A stretch of DNA of 64,000 bases from Anaerobacillus alkaliphilus (GCF_004116265.1 NZ_QOUX01000027.1:1-64000); one strand, 5' to 3'; shown: positions 1 to 8,552, counted from the stretch's first letter. The notes: generated from the letters alone by a model not told the origin. Made by a program: numbers and translations.

Positions 1-118
1 TGTTACTCACCCGTCCGCCGCTAAGAATGAAAAGCAAGCTTTTCATTCTCCGCTCGACTTGCATGTATTAGGCACGCCGCCAGCGTTCGTCCTGAGCCAG
101 GATCAAACTCTCCATAAA
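1..118 (-). rRNA. rrs: 16S ribosomal RNA, 5' end (partial)
   Basis: On the minus strand the sequence carries the universal 16S start AGAGTTTGATCCTGGCTCAG (complement near 93-112), followed by the conserved GACGAACGCTGGCGGCGTGC block and the first variable region. The mature 5' end is placed near 118 by analogy with Bacillus 16S, which starts a few bases upstream of GGAGAG. The gene runs off the left edge, so only about 118 nt are present. Tandem promoters lie upstream. Confidence 0.97.
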
Positions 119-248
119 AGTGTTTGACAAAAGCTCAAAAATAATAATTCATTGACGAGATATTTACTATCTCTTTAATTCGCTTGGCTGTGTGTTCAGT
201 TTTCAAAGAACAATGTTTGTTTTGTCGTTTCTCAGCGACAAGAATTTA

Positions 249-277
249 ATTATATCACGATAACTTATCGCTTGCAA
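249..277 (-). promoter_or_regulatory. rRNA operon promoter, proximal (P2)
   Basis: On the minus strand there is a -35 TTGCAA (272-277), a 17-nt spacer and a perfect -10 TATAAT (249-254). It lies about 130 bp upstream of the 16S 5' end, the usual place for the second of two tandem rrn promoters in Bacillus. Confidence 0.85.
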
Positions 278-330
278 CAACTTTTTTAAAAAAATTTCGT
301 GCAATCAATTTGTTATTGGCAACAGAAACT

Positions 331-359
331 ATAATACCATCTTAAAAAGATAAAAGCAA
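331..359 (-). promoter_or_regulatory. rRNA operon promoter, distal (P1)
   Basis: On the minus strand there is a -35 TTGCTT (354-359), a 17-nt spacer and a -10 TATTAT (331-336). It sits 82 bp upstream of the proximal promoter, giving the P1-P2 tandem layout typical of Bacillaceae rRNA operons. Confidence 0.7.
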
Positions 360-418
360 GTATTTCTTACGCAGTAATTTCACAGTATCACCGATGTTTA
401 TACATAAGCGGGAAACTC

Positions 419-985
419 TCATTCCCACTTATGTATGTATGCTGGTTTATAACTTTTTAACTTACCAATTAGCACGGACGGATCTTCTTCCATTATTATA
501 AGCTTCCTATATTCTTCTTTAACAAAGCCTTGTTCAATCATATGATCAAATAAGCTCAGTAATGGCGTATAGTAGTTACTTACATTTAAAAGGCTACAAG
601 GTTTTTGATGGTAACCTATTTGCGCCCAAGTCAGAACCTCAAAAAATTCCTCTAAAGTTCCAGACCCACCTGGCAGTGTAATAAAGCCGTCAGCCAATTC
701 TGCCATCATCGCTTTACGTTCATGCATCGTCTCTACAATATGAAGCTCAGTTAGGTTGCCATGGGCAATTTCCACTCTCATTAATTTTTTCGGTATAACA
801 CCAATTGCCCTACCTCCATGTTCTATAACCGAATCTGCCACAGCACCCATGCATCCCACTTGAGCACCTCCATAGACAAGTTGAATACCTTCTTCAGCTA
901 ATTTCTTCCCTAATTCTCTGGCAGCATCTAAATATGAAGGATCATTCCCATCACTCGAACCACAAAACACTGCAATACTTTTCAA
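419..985 (-). CDS. LOG family protein (TIGR00730; YvdD-like Rossmann fold)
   Basis: Lysine-decarboxylase-like/LOG family, 188 aa. Family members hydrolyse nucleoside 5'-monophosphates to free base and ribose 5-phosphate, the activity known as cytokinin activation in plants; the physiological role in Bacillus is unclear. Visible signs are the N-terminal Rossmann strand IAVFCGSSDG and the family signature PGGSGTLEEFFEVLTWAQ. The frame is open upstream to an ATG at 1057, but I chose the TTG at 985 because AAAGGAG sits 8 nt before it and the protein then starts right at the Rossmann strand (length close to B. subtilis YvdD). It is monocistronic, next to the rRNA promoters. Confidence 0.88.
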   Translation of the reverse strand: MKSIAVFCGSSDGNDPSYLDAARELGKKLAEEGIQLVYGGAQVGCMGAVADSVIEHGGRAIGVIPKKLMRVEIAHGNLTELHIVETMHERKAMMAELADGFITLPGGSGTLEEFFEVLTWAQIGYHQKPCSLLNVSNYYTPLLSLFDHMIEQGFVKEEYRKLIIMEEDPSVLIGKLKSYKPAYIHKWE

Positions 986-1063
986 ATCAACCACTCCTTT
1001 ACGTAATCTTTTCCATTTTAATATATCATGAATTTGATAATTCATTAGTATCGCCATTAGGAT

Positions 1064-1105
1064 ACTAAATGTAGTTGCGCTAAAACATTCGCAACTACAT
1101 TTAGT
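1064..1105. repeat. Perfect 16-bp inverted repeat (hairpin)
   Basis: ACTAAATGTAGTTGCG (1064-1079) and its exact complement (1090-1105) flank a 10-nt loop. It lies between the LOG gene and a small plus-strand ORF. No U-run follows on the minus strand; only a short T-rich stretch follows on the plus strand. It could be a bidirectional terminator, a stable 5' UTR hairpin or a large operator. Confidence 0.8.
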
Positions 1106-1194
1106 TTAATATGGCTTCATTAAAGTAATTATGAAATTCATATAAATAATTTTTAGCAAATCTAAACATACTAAACTAAAAAGTGGTGATCTAT

Positions 1195-1341
1195 ATGTTT
1201 AATTACGGGGTAAAACGTTTATTAATTAGTAGTACAATTCTTTCTGCAAGTCTAAGTTTGATTATTATAGTGATGACCATCATTCACCATTCCAAAATGC
1301 AGGAATCAATGAATGATATTCAGAGAAATGGTTTCATCTAA
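1195..1341 (+). CDS. Small single-pass membrane protein (48 aa)
   Basis: Not recognised. ATG at 1195 follows a weak GTGGTGAT ribosome site. The peptide has a basic N-terminus, one hydrophobic helix (about residues 9-30, rich in Leu/Ile/Val/Ser) and a polar tail with HHSKMQES. Three nucleotides after the stop comes a strong intrinsic terminator, which supports a real short transcript. The topology looks N-in with a short external tail. Such tiny membrane proteins are common in Bacillaceae and often sporulation- or stress-linked; no function can be assigned. Confidence 0.55.
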   Translation: MFNYGVKRLLISSTILSASLSLIIIVMTIIHHSKMQESMNDIQRNGFI

Positions 1342-1343
1342 GT

Positions 1344-1373
1344 AAAAAAGATCGCCTATTGGCGATCTTTTTT
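1344..1373. terminator. Bidirectional intrinsic terminator
   Basis: GATCGCC / GGCGATC stem with TATT loop, flanked by A-run and T-run, so it can work in both directions. It serves the 48-aa ORF (plus) and the DUF4023 gene (minus), whose stop codon lies 3 bp away. Confidence 0.85.
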
Positions 1374-1375
1374 AC

Positions 1376-1501
1376 TTAGTGTTGTTTATTAGGAAGCTTT
1401 TTTTCCGGATGACCTTTACCTTGTCGCTTTTTATTTCTCTCTGCTTTTTCTTTATTTTCATGTAATTTCTCTACGAACTCATGAGTACTTTCGTTGTTCA
1501 T
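1376..1501 (-). CDS. DUF4023-type small protein (41 aa)
   Basis: A 41-residue, very polar, Lys/Glu/His/Asn-rich peptide beginning MNNESTHEFVEKLHENKEKA and ending LPNKQH. It matches my memory of the DUF4023 family of tiny Bacillaceae proteins (STHEFVEKLH core, QGKGxP and LPNKxH tail). The ribosome site AGGAGG lies about 9 nt before the ATG at 1501. There is no membrane segment. Function unknown; the family is found mostly in spore formers, so a spore role is possible. A terminator follows directly. Confidence 0.75.
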   Translation of the reverse strand: MNNESTHEFVEKLHENKEKAERNKKRQGKGHPEKKLPNKQH

Positions 1502-1571
1502 CAAACGTGACTCCTCCTTGTGTTTAGTTTCTTCTCAGTTACTTTAACCACAGGGAATTAAAAAATGCACA

Positions 1572-2519
1572 TCAACTTGCTGACTTTTTTTGGATTGAGG
1601 TAACCTCAAGCTTCTTTCGATTTACAATTATTATTCCAGAAGTAACAAATAATAGGCCAAGTATAATAAAGATGTGGATCACTTCTCCTAATAAAAATGA
1701 AGAAGAAATTACTCCGAAAACAGGTATTAAAAACAAATACATAGAAACTTGACCAACATAGTTATACTTCATTACATTATTCCAAATAACAAATCCCACA
1801 GATGATAATAAAGACAAATATAGTAAAAGTCCAAATGCATAGAGAGTAAATGTGAATGGCATAAATCCAACGAATAAACTACCAACCAGTACTAAACCAA
1901 TACCTCCAAACAACATTTGATACGCTGTCAAATACATTACATTCATTTTTGCAGAGCCGTTCCGAGCAAGGATATTTCCATAAGCACAGGAGATCATTGC
2001 AACAGTCAAACAAAGCTCACCAATTCCAAATTGAAATTCAAATGTTCCTCTAGTTATGTTGACGAGAATGACACCCGTAAATCCTACAAAGAGTCCCAAT
2101 GTTTTACGCATCGAAATCTTATCGTTTTCGTACATGAAGTGTGCGAAAATAATTTGAAAAAAGGATATCGTCCCAGCGATAATCGCACCCTGTATTCCAG
2201 TACTGTAACTTAAACCAATGTAAAACAATATGTATTGAAAGAATGTTTGAAAGAAACCAATCGTTAACAAGGGTTTAAACGTAGCTTTCTGATAACGAAT
2301 GTTCCTTTTAAAGGTAATCATAAATAATAGAATGAATAATGCCGCTAGAAAAAAACGATAGCCTGCAAATAGAATTTGTTGAGCAATTTCACCTTGCTGA
2401 ATCTGCAGTGCATCATAGCTCAGCTTTATCGCTGGAAACGCACTTCCCCATAAAGCCGTACAAACAACAGCTGCTATGATTACCCCATATTTATTTTTAT
2501 AAAATTGTTCCGCTGTCAA
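1572..2519 (-). CDS. EamA/DMT family transporter
   Basis: Drug/metabolite transporter superfamily member, 315 aa, with about ten hydrophobic segments in two homologous EamA repeats. ALWGSAFPAIKL near residue 23 is the usual first-repeat signature, and the second repeat includes the SVGFVIWNNVMKY and LIPVFGVISS blocks. It probably exports a small metabolite or amino acid; the substrate cannot be read from sequence. The start is TTG at 2519, preceded by GGAAGGA at a good distance. Monocistronic, convergent with nothing, and separated from the ABC exporter genes upstream by their terminator. Confidence 0.85.
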   Translation of the reverse strand: MTAEQFYKNKYGVIIAAVVCTALWGSAFPAIKLSYDALQIQQGEIAQQILFAGYRFFLAALFILLFMITFKRNIRYQKATFKPLLTIGFFQTFFQYILFYIGLSYSTGIQGAIIAGTISFFQIIFAHFMYENDKISMRKTLGLFVGFTGVILVNITRGTFEFQFGIGELCLTVAMISCAYGNILARNGSAKMNVMYLTAYQMLFGGIGLVLVGSLFVGFMPFTFTLYAFGLLLYLSLLSSVGFVIWNNVMKYNYVGQVSMYLFLIPVFGVISSSFLLGEVIHIFIILGLLFVTSGIIIVNRKKLEVTSIQKKSAS

Positions 2520-2581
2520 GATTTCAGATCCTTCCTACTCTTTAATTCATTTTTAACTGAAGTAATAATAGCATACTTGAC

Positions 2582-2613
2582 TGAAAAAAGACGCTAGATT
2601 TTTTTCTAGCGTC
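2582..2613 (-). terminator. Terminator of the ytrA-type operon
   Basis: On the minus strand GACGCTAGA pairs with TCTAGCGTC and is followed by TTTTTT. It lies 8 bp after the stop of the exporter permease gene, closing the repressor-ATPase-permease operon. Confidence 0.88.
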
Positions 2614-2620
2614 CCAAATG

Positions 2621-4624
2621 TTAGTTTAACTTGTCTTTTATAAAAAACGGTGCATCTTTCAAAGAAATCGTTTCAAAGATTGGTGAAGTATAATCTTTTG
2701 TAGAATAGTAGGCTATAACATATTCACCACGGTCATCCCAGTTAGAAACTTGTAAGCAAACTTCGATTTCTTCATTATTATCAATTTTTATTGCATCCGG
2801 TCTTTTTTCAAAGTCTCTCATTTCTTCCTCGTAGCGCATGTACTCATGGAGATATTCTTTGTCTTTTTTTATGATAACTGCATAAGCAATATCCTCTGCA
2901 GTTAATCGAGCCTTGCTAACCAAATCTCTTTCGGCCAACCATGCTTCAATTAACTCATGGTGTTTATTCCAAGATGTAGTAGCTCGTTGATTGTCTTTCA
3001 TTAGATATTCAACAGTTGCCCAATAACCACTTTTTGAAGTAATTTCGTCAATCGTTTCTTCTCTAAGCTCAGCTTGGAATGTTTCATGAAAACTGATAAT
3101 ATCGTCACGATCTGTAATTGTAAGTTGATTATTCCCCCGAGTTGAGATAATTGAGATTTTGTCAATCTTGGTTGCATCCTCAATTCGTAGTAATCCGTGA
3201 ACGTTCCTTTTATGCTCCTGAGATTCAACTAGCGAACTATACAATTCATTCGGTTCTAAGTAGAAATTTTCAGGAACGCGATAATGTCTAACAATTTTCT
3301 TTCCACTCGTTAACTCATAACCAATAACGACTTGACGGTAATAACCTGACAATTGACCAAACCTACTAGAATTTTTGATAATATCTTTATGAATTTCGCG
3401 AATGTTCTCGATATTGGTTTGATCTTTATAATAATAGCGTGGACCGTACTCTCTCTCTAAATCCGTATAATAAAAATGATTTTCATCCATCAAATATATG
3501 CTTTCTCCAAAATACACACGTTCGATATTATCAATAGTTGGGAGGCGATTTTCATACCCAGTGATATCAAACTTGATTAGTAACGCTAGAACTACCATTA
3601 CTGCTACGAAAATACCATAGCCTTTCCACTTCGTAAGAACACGCCAAGATTTCTCCAATATCATTAGAGCAATAAAATAACCAATAATTGAGGCGGCTAC
3701 ATAACCAAAGATTTGCCATCCAAGTGTTCCTTGCGTTTCGCCAAAATACATTCCGCCTAAAAGCATCGCACAAGCTGTAACGCCGTATAAAAACACTGGT
3801 TGTAATGATCGAAAAGCAATAGCCTGTGTCGCAGTCTCAACTTTTCGTTTTTGATATGCAATATATCCAATTGCAAGTGCAATAACGGTTATCAGTAGGA
3901 AGAAAACCACTTCATTTGTCGTTAGACCCTGACGCACTAGATTCGAAGCTCTAATAAATGGGATTAGTTTTTCTACTTGTTTATCTAGGTAATAATCGAC
4001 AGCAAAACCATGTAATAAGTATTTCACATTCATGAAGAATAGAATCGTTATTCCAGCAGGAAAAATAAATAAAATATAAGTTAAAACACCATGAAAAACA
4101 GATATTCCTGTGAACATCCCTACAAATACTGCCACTGCAAATACAAAGACAATAAGTAATAGTGTTGTTCCAATCCATTCGGTTATAGCTGAAACAGTTA
4201 GTATCGTTGGCGCGTCTACAAAACCGCTTATCACAAATAAACTTAAGCCCGTAATAATAACAGGTACTGCTAATACAATCGTACCAAATAATACATTCTG
4301 GAAAAATAATGCTCCACGTTTGATCGGAAGGCTATGAATGTAATCAGCAGAAAGTTTCACATGCATATAACGGAATAAGAAAATAGCAAGTAAAATTGGT
4401 ACTGTAAACATTAGTAAATATTGAAAGCCATCCATAAAGCTGAATAGACTTCCTGATGTAAATGCATAGTGTTGCCTATACTCTCTATAACTGCTTGATA
4501 TCATTAGAATTTGTAATGGGACCGCGAACCACAAGCATAAAAGATAGAGGATGCCGATCCAGCCAACATTCTTTAAATTCTGTATATATATACCACGATT
4601 AAACAATAACGTTTTCAATTGCAT
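2621..4624 (-). CDS. ABC transporter permease (large, ABC-2 type)
   Basis: Membrane subunit of the exporter encoded by the preceding ATPase gene, 667 aa. There are about six N-terminal membrane segments with a loop containing SYREYRQHYAF, a second hydrophobic block around residues 240-350, then a large hydrophilic C-terminal domain (about 300 residues, rich in Asp/Glu/Tyr) that should lie outside the membrane. The size exceeds the usual YtrC/YtrD subunits, as if a permease and a soluble domain were fused. ATG at 4624 was chosen because GAGGGA lies 8 nt upstream; it overlaps the ATPase gene by 26 bp, implying translational coupling. By analogy with YtrBCDEF it may respond to cell-envelope stress. 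Substrate unknown. Confidence 0.82.
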   Translation of the reverse strand: MQLKTLLFNRGIYIQNLKNVGWIGILYLLCLWFAVPLQILMISSSYREYRQHYAFTSGSLFSFMDGFQYLLMFTVPILLAIFLFRYMHVKLSADYIHSLPIKRGALFFQNVLFGTIVLAVPVIITGLSLFVISGFVDAPTILTVSAITEWIGTTLLLIVFVFAVAVFVGMFTGISVFHGVLTYILFIFPAGITILFFMNVKYLLHGFAVDYYLDKQVEKLIPFIRASNLVRQGLTTNEVVFFLLITVIALAIGYIAYQKRKVETATQAIAFRSLQPVFLYGVTACAMLLGGMYFGETQGTLGWQIFGYVAASIIGYFIALMILEKSWRVLTKWKGYGIFVAVMVVLALLIKFDITGYENRLPTIDNIERVYFGESIYLMDENHFYYTDLEREYGPRYYYKDQTNIENIREIHKDIIKNSSRFGQLSGYYRQVVIGYELTSGKKIVRHYRVPENFYLEPNELYSSLVESQEHKRNVHGLLRIEDATKIDKISIISTRGNNQLTITDRDDIISFHETFQAELREETIDEITSKSGYWATVEYLMKDNQRATTSWNKHHELIEAWLAERDLVSKARLTAEDIAYAVIIKKDKEYLHEYMRYEEEMRDFEKRPDAIKIDNNEEIEVCLQVSNWDDRGEYVIAYYSTKDYTSPIFETISLKDAPFFIKDKLN

Positions 4625-5498
4625 AGCCAACATCCCTCATTTCATAAATGAAAATTTCCTCTAATGTAAGTGGCAAGATGTCAAATAAGACTGGTTTGTT
4701 ATTATGAACCTGGGAGGAGATTTCATCTTCTTTCCCTCTAACGATATACATCCGTACACTTCCCCGTTCTTCCTTATATAACACTTCAATACCTTGTAAA
4801 AACGTAGTCGGAACTTCGCCTTTAAATGCTACTTGGATCTTATGGACATCAGACTTTAAATCATCTAAGTCTTTTTGGATCATGATTTCGCCGTAATGGA
4901 GAATTCCGATGTGGTCACACAAATCCTCAACTTCCCTAAGGTTATGAGAGGAAATCAAGATGGTTAGTTCTCGTTCTGCCACATCTTGGACTAGCAGGTT
5001 TTTTACTTTCTGCCTCATGACTGCATCTAATCCATCAAATGGTTCATCTAAAATAAGTAGTTCTGGCATCGTTGATAAAGATAGCCAAAATGCCACTTGG
5101 CGTTGCATCCCTTTTGACATACGGTGGATTTTTTTATTTACTTGAATCGGGAAAACACTAGCTAATTCTTGAAAGCGCTCCTCGTTCCATTGCGGATAAA
5201 CACTCTGATAGAAGTTTGCCATTTGCCTTACTGTTGATTGTGGAAAAAAGTACAGAGAGTCTGTTAAAACAATCGTTTTACTTTTCAAGTCAGTATTTTC
5301 AAAGATTACTTCACCATTTACGAATACATCCCCACTATCTTGTTTGTAAATGCCACCGATCATTTTTAGAAGTGTCGTTTTTCCAGCACCGTTTGAACCA
5401 AGCAACCCGTAAATTGAACCTTTATCGACTGTTAAACTTAAGCTTTTAACAGCTTCCATTCCATCAAACAATTTTTTGACGTTACGAACCTGAATCAT
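4599..5498 (-). CDS. ytrB: ABC transporter ATP-binding protein (YtrB-like)
   Basis: ATPase subunit of the exporter, 299 aa. Walker A GSNGAGKTTLLK (about residue 35), signature region MSKGMQRQVAFWLSL (variant LSGGQ), Walker B LLILDEPFDGLD and the switch His in ILISSHNL are all present. ATG at 5498 has AAAGGAGGGG upstream. It overlaps the upstream GntR regulator gene by 17 bp and the permease gene by 26 bp, so all three genes are one translationally coupled operon. In B. subtilis the equivalent ytr operon is induced by cell-wall-active antibiotics; that role here is inference from gene order. Confidence 0.87.
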   Translation of the reverse strand: MIQVRNVKKLFDGMEAVKSLSLTVDKGSIYGLLGSNGAGKTTLLKMIGGIYKQDSGDVFVNGEVIFENTDLKSKTIVLTDSLYFFPQSTVRQMANFYQSVYPQWNEERFQELASVFPIQVNKKIHRMSKGMQRQVAFWLSLSTMPELLILDEPFDGLDAVMRQKVKNLLVQDVAERELTILISSHNLREVEDLCDHIGILHYGEIMIQKDLDDLKSDVHKIQVAFKGEVPTTFLQGIEVLYKEERGSVRMYIVRGKEDEISSQVHNNKPVLFDILPLTLEEIFIYEMRDVGYAIENVIV

Positions 5499-5880
5499 TA
5501 CTTTCCCCTCCTTTCACACTTTGTTCAGCTTCAGTAATAATTGATAAGATTTCTTCTTTTTCTATCCCTAAATATAAAGCTTCAGAAATAAGCTTAATTA
5601 AGTCTTTTTTCATCTTCTTCACCTTTTCATTATTTGTTGCATGCGCTTGGGGCGAGACAAATTTCCCTTTGCCCGGGACCGAATAAATATAACCTTGGTG
5701 CTCTAATTCACGATAGGCCTTTTGAATTGTATTTGGATTAATCGTTAGATCAGCTGCCAATGCCCTCACTGATGGAAGTTGCTCATCTTTTTGAAAGACT
5801 TCATGGATAATGAGCTCTTTCAATTTCTCTACTAACTGTTCATAAATGGGAACTCTACTACGTAAGTCTAATTGGAACAT
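5482..5880 (-). CDS. ytrA: GntR family repressor, YtrA subfamily
   Basis: Short GntR regulator, 132 aa. The winged helix covers about residues 10-77, with the typical SRVPIYEQLVEKLKELI entry and LPSVRALAADLTINPNTIQKAY recognition region. Only a short C-terminal dimerisation helix pair follows, which is the mark of the YtrA subfamily that controls ABC transporter operons. The start ATG has AAAGGAGG upstream. It is the first gene of its operon and most likely represses itself through the 14-bp palindrome at the transcription start. The ligand is unknown in the family at large. Confidence 0.9.
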   Translation of the reverse strand: MFQLDLRSRVPIYEQLVEKLKELIIHEVFQKDEQLPSVRALAADLTINPNTIQKAYRELEHQGYIYSVPGKGKFVSPQAHATNNEKVKKMKKDLIKLISEALYLGIEKEEILSIITEAEQSVKGGESNDSGS

Positions 5881-5956
5881 CGTTGTCCTCCTTTCGTACC
5901 TTTGTGTCTTAATGTTGTAAGCTTATAACCCTACGTGTCATGTGTATTATGTGTAT

Positions 5957-6005
5957 TACTATTAATAGTACAGTTTTATTATAACTCGTTTGGAAAATTT
6001 GGCAA
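5957..6005 (-). promoter_or_regulatory. ytrA-type promoter with palindromic operator
   Basis: Minus-strand promoter: -35 TTGCCA (6000-6005), 16-nt spacer, -10 TATAAT (5978-5983). Directly downstream, at the expected start point, lies the perfect 14-bp palindrome TACTATTAATAGTA (5957-5970), followed by a direct repeat of the TGTGTATTA type (5941-5958 on the plus strand). This arrangement fits autorepression by the YtrA-like protein. Confidence 0.75.
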
Positions 6006-6092
6006 GTGTTTTATGAAAAATAATTGTAAAAAGCAAAGTTGGTTATGATAAGAGCGTTTAACGGGACAAAATATAATAAAGGTGGTGAAACT

Positions 6093-6515
6093 ATGTCTAA
6101 CACAGTAGTTAACGAGCTAAATGAGTTTCTGAAAGGTCAATACATGGGAATCCATTCGTATGAACATTACATTCAAAAACTACAAGATGAACAAATTAAA
6201 GAAGAGTTTCAAAAAATTCAGGAGGGGCATAAACTCCATGCGATGAGAGTTGCAAGCCGGATCCAGGACCTCGGTGGAAAACCAGTGGATGATGAAGGAT
6301 TGGTAGGGTCGATCCAAGGTTTCTTTAGTCAGTTAAACCTTCCTGATACGACCAACGGTTTAATTCAATGCGCACTAAAAGGAGAAGCTATGGGGATTGA
6401 AGCATCCGAAAAAATTGTCAGGGGCGATTTAGATCCTGATAGTCGCAAAATAATTGAAGAAATTTTAGACCATGACCGGCAGCATATTTTTCGCTTAAAC
6501 CAATTGCTTCATTAA
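6093..6515 (+). CDS. DUF2383 ferritin-like four-helix protein
   Basis: Small soluble protein, 140 aa, DUF2383 type. Helical throughout, with a ferritin-like pattern of acidic/His residues: EHYIQK near residue 24, EGHKLHA near 46, GEAMGIEASEK near 100 and DHDRQHIFRLNQ at the end. The E...ExxH spacing suggests a possible di-metal site, but iron binding is inference. The ATG at 6093 was preferred over an ATG at 6039 because AAAGGTGGTGA stands just upstream and the extra N-terminus is not family-like. It is monocistronic with a terminator downstream. Confidence 0.82.
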   Translation: MSNTVVNELNEFLKGQYMGIHSYEHYIQKLQDEQIKEEFQKIQEGHKLHAMRVASRIQDLGGKPVDDEGLVGSIQGFFSQLNLPDTTNGLIQCALKGEAMGIEASEKIVRGDLDPDSRKIIEEILDHDRQHIFRLNQLLH

Positions 6516-6545
6516 ATTTTATTCAGAGCAAGCATTGAATCAAAG

Positions 6546-6567
6546 AGCCGCTTGAAAACCAAGCGGC
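6546..6567. terminator. Hairpin between convergent genes
   Basis: GCCGCTTG and CAAGCGGC flank a 5-nt loop. It lies between the converging DUF2383 (plus) and ABC-F (minus) genes. The T-run is short in both directions, so efficiency is uncertain. Confidence 0.65.
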
Positions 6568-6576
6568 CAAAATATG

Positions 6577-8280
6577 TTACAAACGTCTTTTTCTTTCAAG
6601 CAAGCATTGAAACCGTTCCTCAAGGTGTAGGTATTCCTTTTCTCCTGGGTTGTATTTACTTAGTTCGCCAAGCACATACGCAATTTCGTTTTCAATCATC
6701 ATTTTTTGCTCCGCATCGTGATGATCTTTTTGCTTATTCATCAATCTAGTTAATCCATATTCTACTTTTCGGATTGCCCCATCTTTAAAGAGCAAGAGAC
6801 GATCACAAGTCCTTTCGAGTAAATATCGGTCATGAGTTATTAACAATAGCGTCCGGTTATATTGTGATAGGGCTTCTTCTAGCTGTTCACGTGCATGAAG
6901 ATCTAGGTGATTGGTTGGTTCATCTAAGATTAGTAAGTCATAATTACCCAGCAATAACCTAGCAATCTTCACTTTCGTTCGTTCCCCTAGACTGAGAAAG
7001 CCTATTTTCTTTCTTACTAATTTGTCATCTAAACCTAAATTCGCCAACATTGTTCGAATTGCACCTTCTTCTGTTCGATTATTTATCTCGAATAGATCTA
7101 AAACAGGGCAGTCTTCATTTAAATCAAAGACATCTTGACTAAGATAACCAATTTTGACAGAAGGGGTTAGATACAATAAACCTTCCAATGATAGTTCACC
7201 TAACACTCCTTTTATGAAAGTCGATTTCCCTGTCCCATTATTTCCAAACAAGCCAATTCGTTCACCTCTTTGGATGGTAAAAGAACTATCTTTAAAAAGA
7301 GTTCGTTTACCAAAGCTCTTTTGTAAGTCCTTAACCTCTAAGATTATTTTGCCCTTCTTTTCACTTTCTTGAAAGAGAAAGTGGATAGTTTCCTCTGCTT
7401 TAGGTTTCTTGACACCTTTAACATCAATTTTTTCAAGTCGCTTAATCCTAGATTTAATCTGCTGATCTTTCTTCTTTGCCTTTACTCGAAAGTACTCTTT
7501 GGCTCCTATTTTGGTTCCTGACTTCAATCCTTTTGTTGTCGATTCCCGGTGAGCTTTATCAGACCAGTTTTTTAATTGTTTTATTTGGCTGTTAATACGT
7601 TCTTTCGTTTTTTGTTGTTCTTCGTATGCATGCATCTGACTTGCGTATCTTCGCTGCTTTTCATCTCGATAAAAACTATAATTCCCTTTATATTCTTGTA
7701 TTTCGCCATCTTCAATTTCTAAAATTTTGGTTACAGTTTGATCTAGAAAATAACGATCATGAGATATAATCATGATTGTTCCAGGATAACTATCAATTTT
7801 TTCAATCAGCCATTGTGTTCCTTCATAATCCATGTGGTTAGTTGGTTCATCTAAGATTAAAAATGTAGAAAACTCTGACCACACATTGGCTAACGCTAGT
7901 TTTGTCTTTTCTCCACCACTTAAACTGTCTAGTCGTTCAATCTCCCACTCATTTACCTTTTTAACACCTAACATGCTACTTGTTTCAAGGAAATCCTGCA
8001 GCTCTATCTGCCTTTGGAGCAATTCGTTAAATGTTACTGAAGAGTAGTTGACCGATTGCTCCTGGTAACCGATCTTCACGTCTTTTTGGTACCAAGTGAT
8101 GTTCCCGCCATCTGGATTTAGCGAGCCATTAAGTAAATTTACCAACGTAGATTTCCCAGAACCATTTTTACCAACAAGACCAATTCTTTCGCCTACTCCT
8201 ATATCAAACGTTATATTTTTCAAGATCATTTGATCCATATATTCTTTGCTAACTTTTTTACAACTGACTAATACTGTCAT
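6577..8280 (-). CDS. ABC-F ribosomal protection ATPase (Vga/Vml/Msr type)
   Basis: Two ABC domains without membrane segments, 567 aa. Domain 1 has GKNGSGKST (about residue 37), LSGGEKTK and LLDEPTNHMD-type Walker B. A charged linker of about 80 residues (230-310, with RESTTKGLKSGTK) follows, then domain 2 has GNNGTGKST, LSLGERTK and LILDEPTNHLD, and a C-terminal extension ending in ERKRRL. ABC-F proteins of this layout bind the ribosomal E site and dislodge lincosamide, pleuromutilin or streptogramin antibiotics; that spectrum is inferred from family, not proven. The attenuator leader upstream strongly supports antibiotic-induced expression. Confidence 0.85.
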   Translation of the reverse strand: MTVLVSCKKVSKEYMDQMILKNITFDIGVGERIGLVGKNGSGKSTLVNLLNGSLNPDGGNITWYQKDVKIGYQEQSVNYSSVTFNELLQRQIELQDFLETSSMLGVKKVNEWEIERLDSLSGGEKTKLALANVWSEFSTFLILDEPTNHMDYEGTQWLIEKIDSYPGTIMIISHDRYFLDQTVTKILEIEDGEIQEYKGNYSFYRDEKQRRYASQMHAYEEQQKTKERINSQIKQLKNWSDKAHRESTTKGLKSGTKIGAKEYFRVKAKKKDQQIKSRIKRLEKIDVKGVKKPKAEETIHFLFQESEKKGKIILEVKDLQKSFGKRTLFKDSSFTIQRGERIGLFGNNGTGKSTFIKGVLGELSLEGLLYLTPSVKIGYLSQDVFDLNEDCPVLDLFEINNRTEEGAIRTMLANLGLDDKLVRKKIGFLSLGERTKVKIARLLLGNYDLLILDEPTNHLDLHAREQLEEALSQYNRTLLLITHDRYLLERTCDRLLLFKDGAIRKVEYGLTRLMNKQKDHHDAEQKMMIENEIAYVLGELSKYNPGEKEYLHLEERFQCLLERKRRL

Positions 8281-8342
8281 ACGATCACCTCTATTAATCT
8301 AATCCTGTCAAAAAATGACTCATATCTTAAATTACAACGCAC

Positions 8343-8380
8343 AAAAAAGCCGTTTATGAACACGAACATCCATTAACGAC
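8343..8380 (-). terminator. Attenuator terminator in the ABC-F leader
   Basis: In the RNA, GTCGTT-A-ATGGATG pairs with TGTTCAT-A-AACGGC (with G-U pairs) and is followed at once by six U. It stands about 65 nt before the ABC-F start codon and inside that gene's own transcript, so it must be conditional. An upstream ATCCAT stretch can pair with the ATGGAT of its 5' arm, giving a possible antiterminator. Confidence 0.8.
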
Positions 8381-8450
8381 CTTTTCCCAGATATGGATAA
8401 GGGTAACCAAAATAAACGCATCGCGTTTACTCTGTTAGGCGTTAAATTCT

Positions 8451-8552
8451 GTTCTTAGCTATTGCACGAGGGTAACTTAAAGAAGACACTAACCTGATAG
8501 TTTTCAGGTCGCGTTACAAAACACTCTGCAATTTCATGTTTTCGCTAAGAAC
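8451..8552 (-). promoter_or_regulatory. Long-range leader stem controlled by the leader peptide
   Basis: RNA segment GTTCTTAGC (plus 8544-8552) begins immediately after the UAA of the leader peptide and pairs perfectly with GCTAAGAAC (plus 8451-8459) about 100 nt downstream. AATTGC/GCAAT adds to the stem. A ribosome stalled on the three-codon ORF would cover the first arm and change the fold leading to the terminator. Confidence 0.65.
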
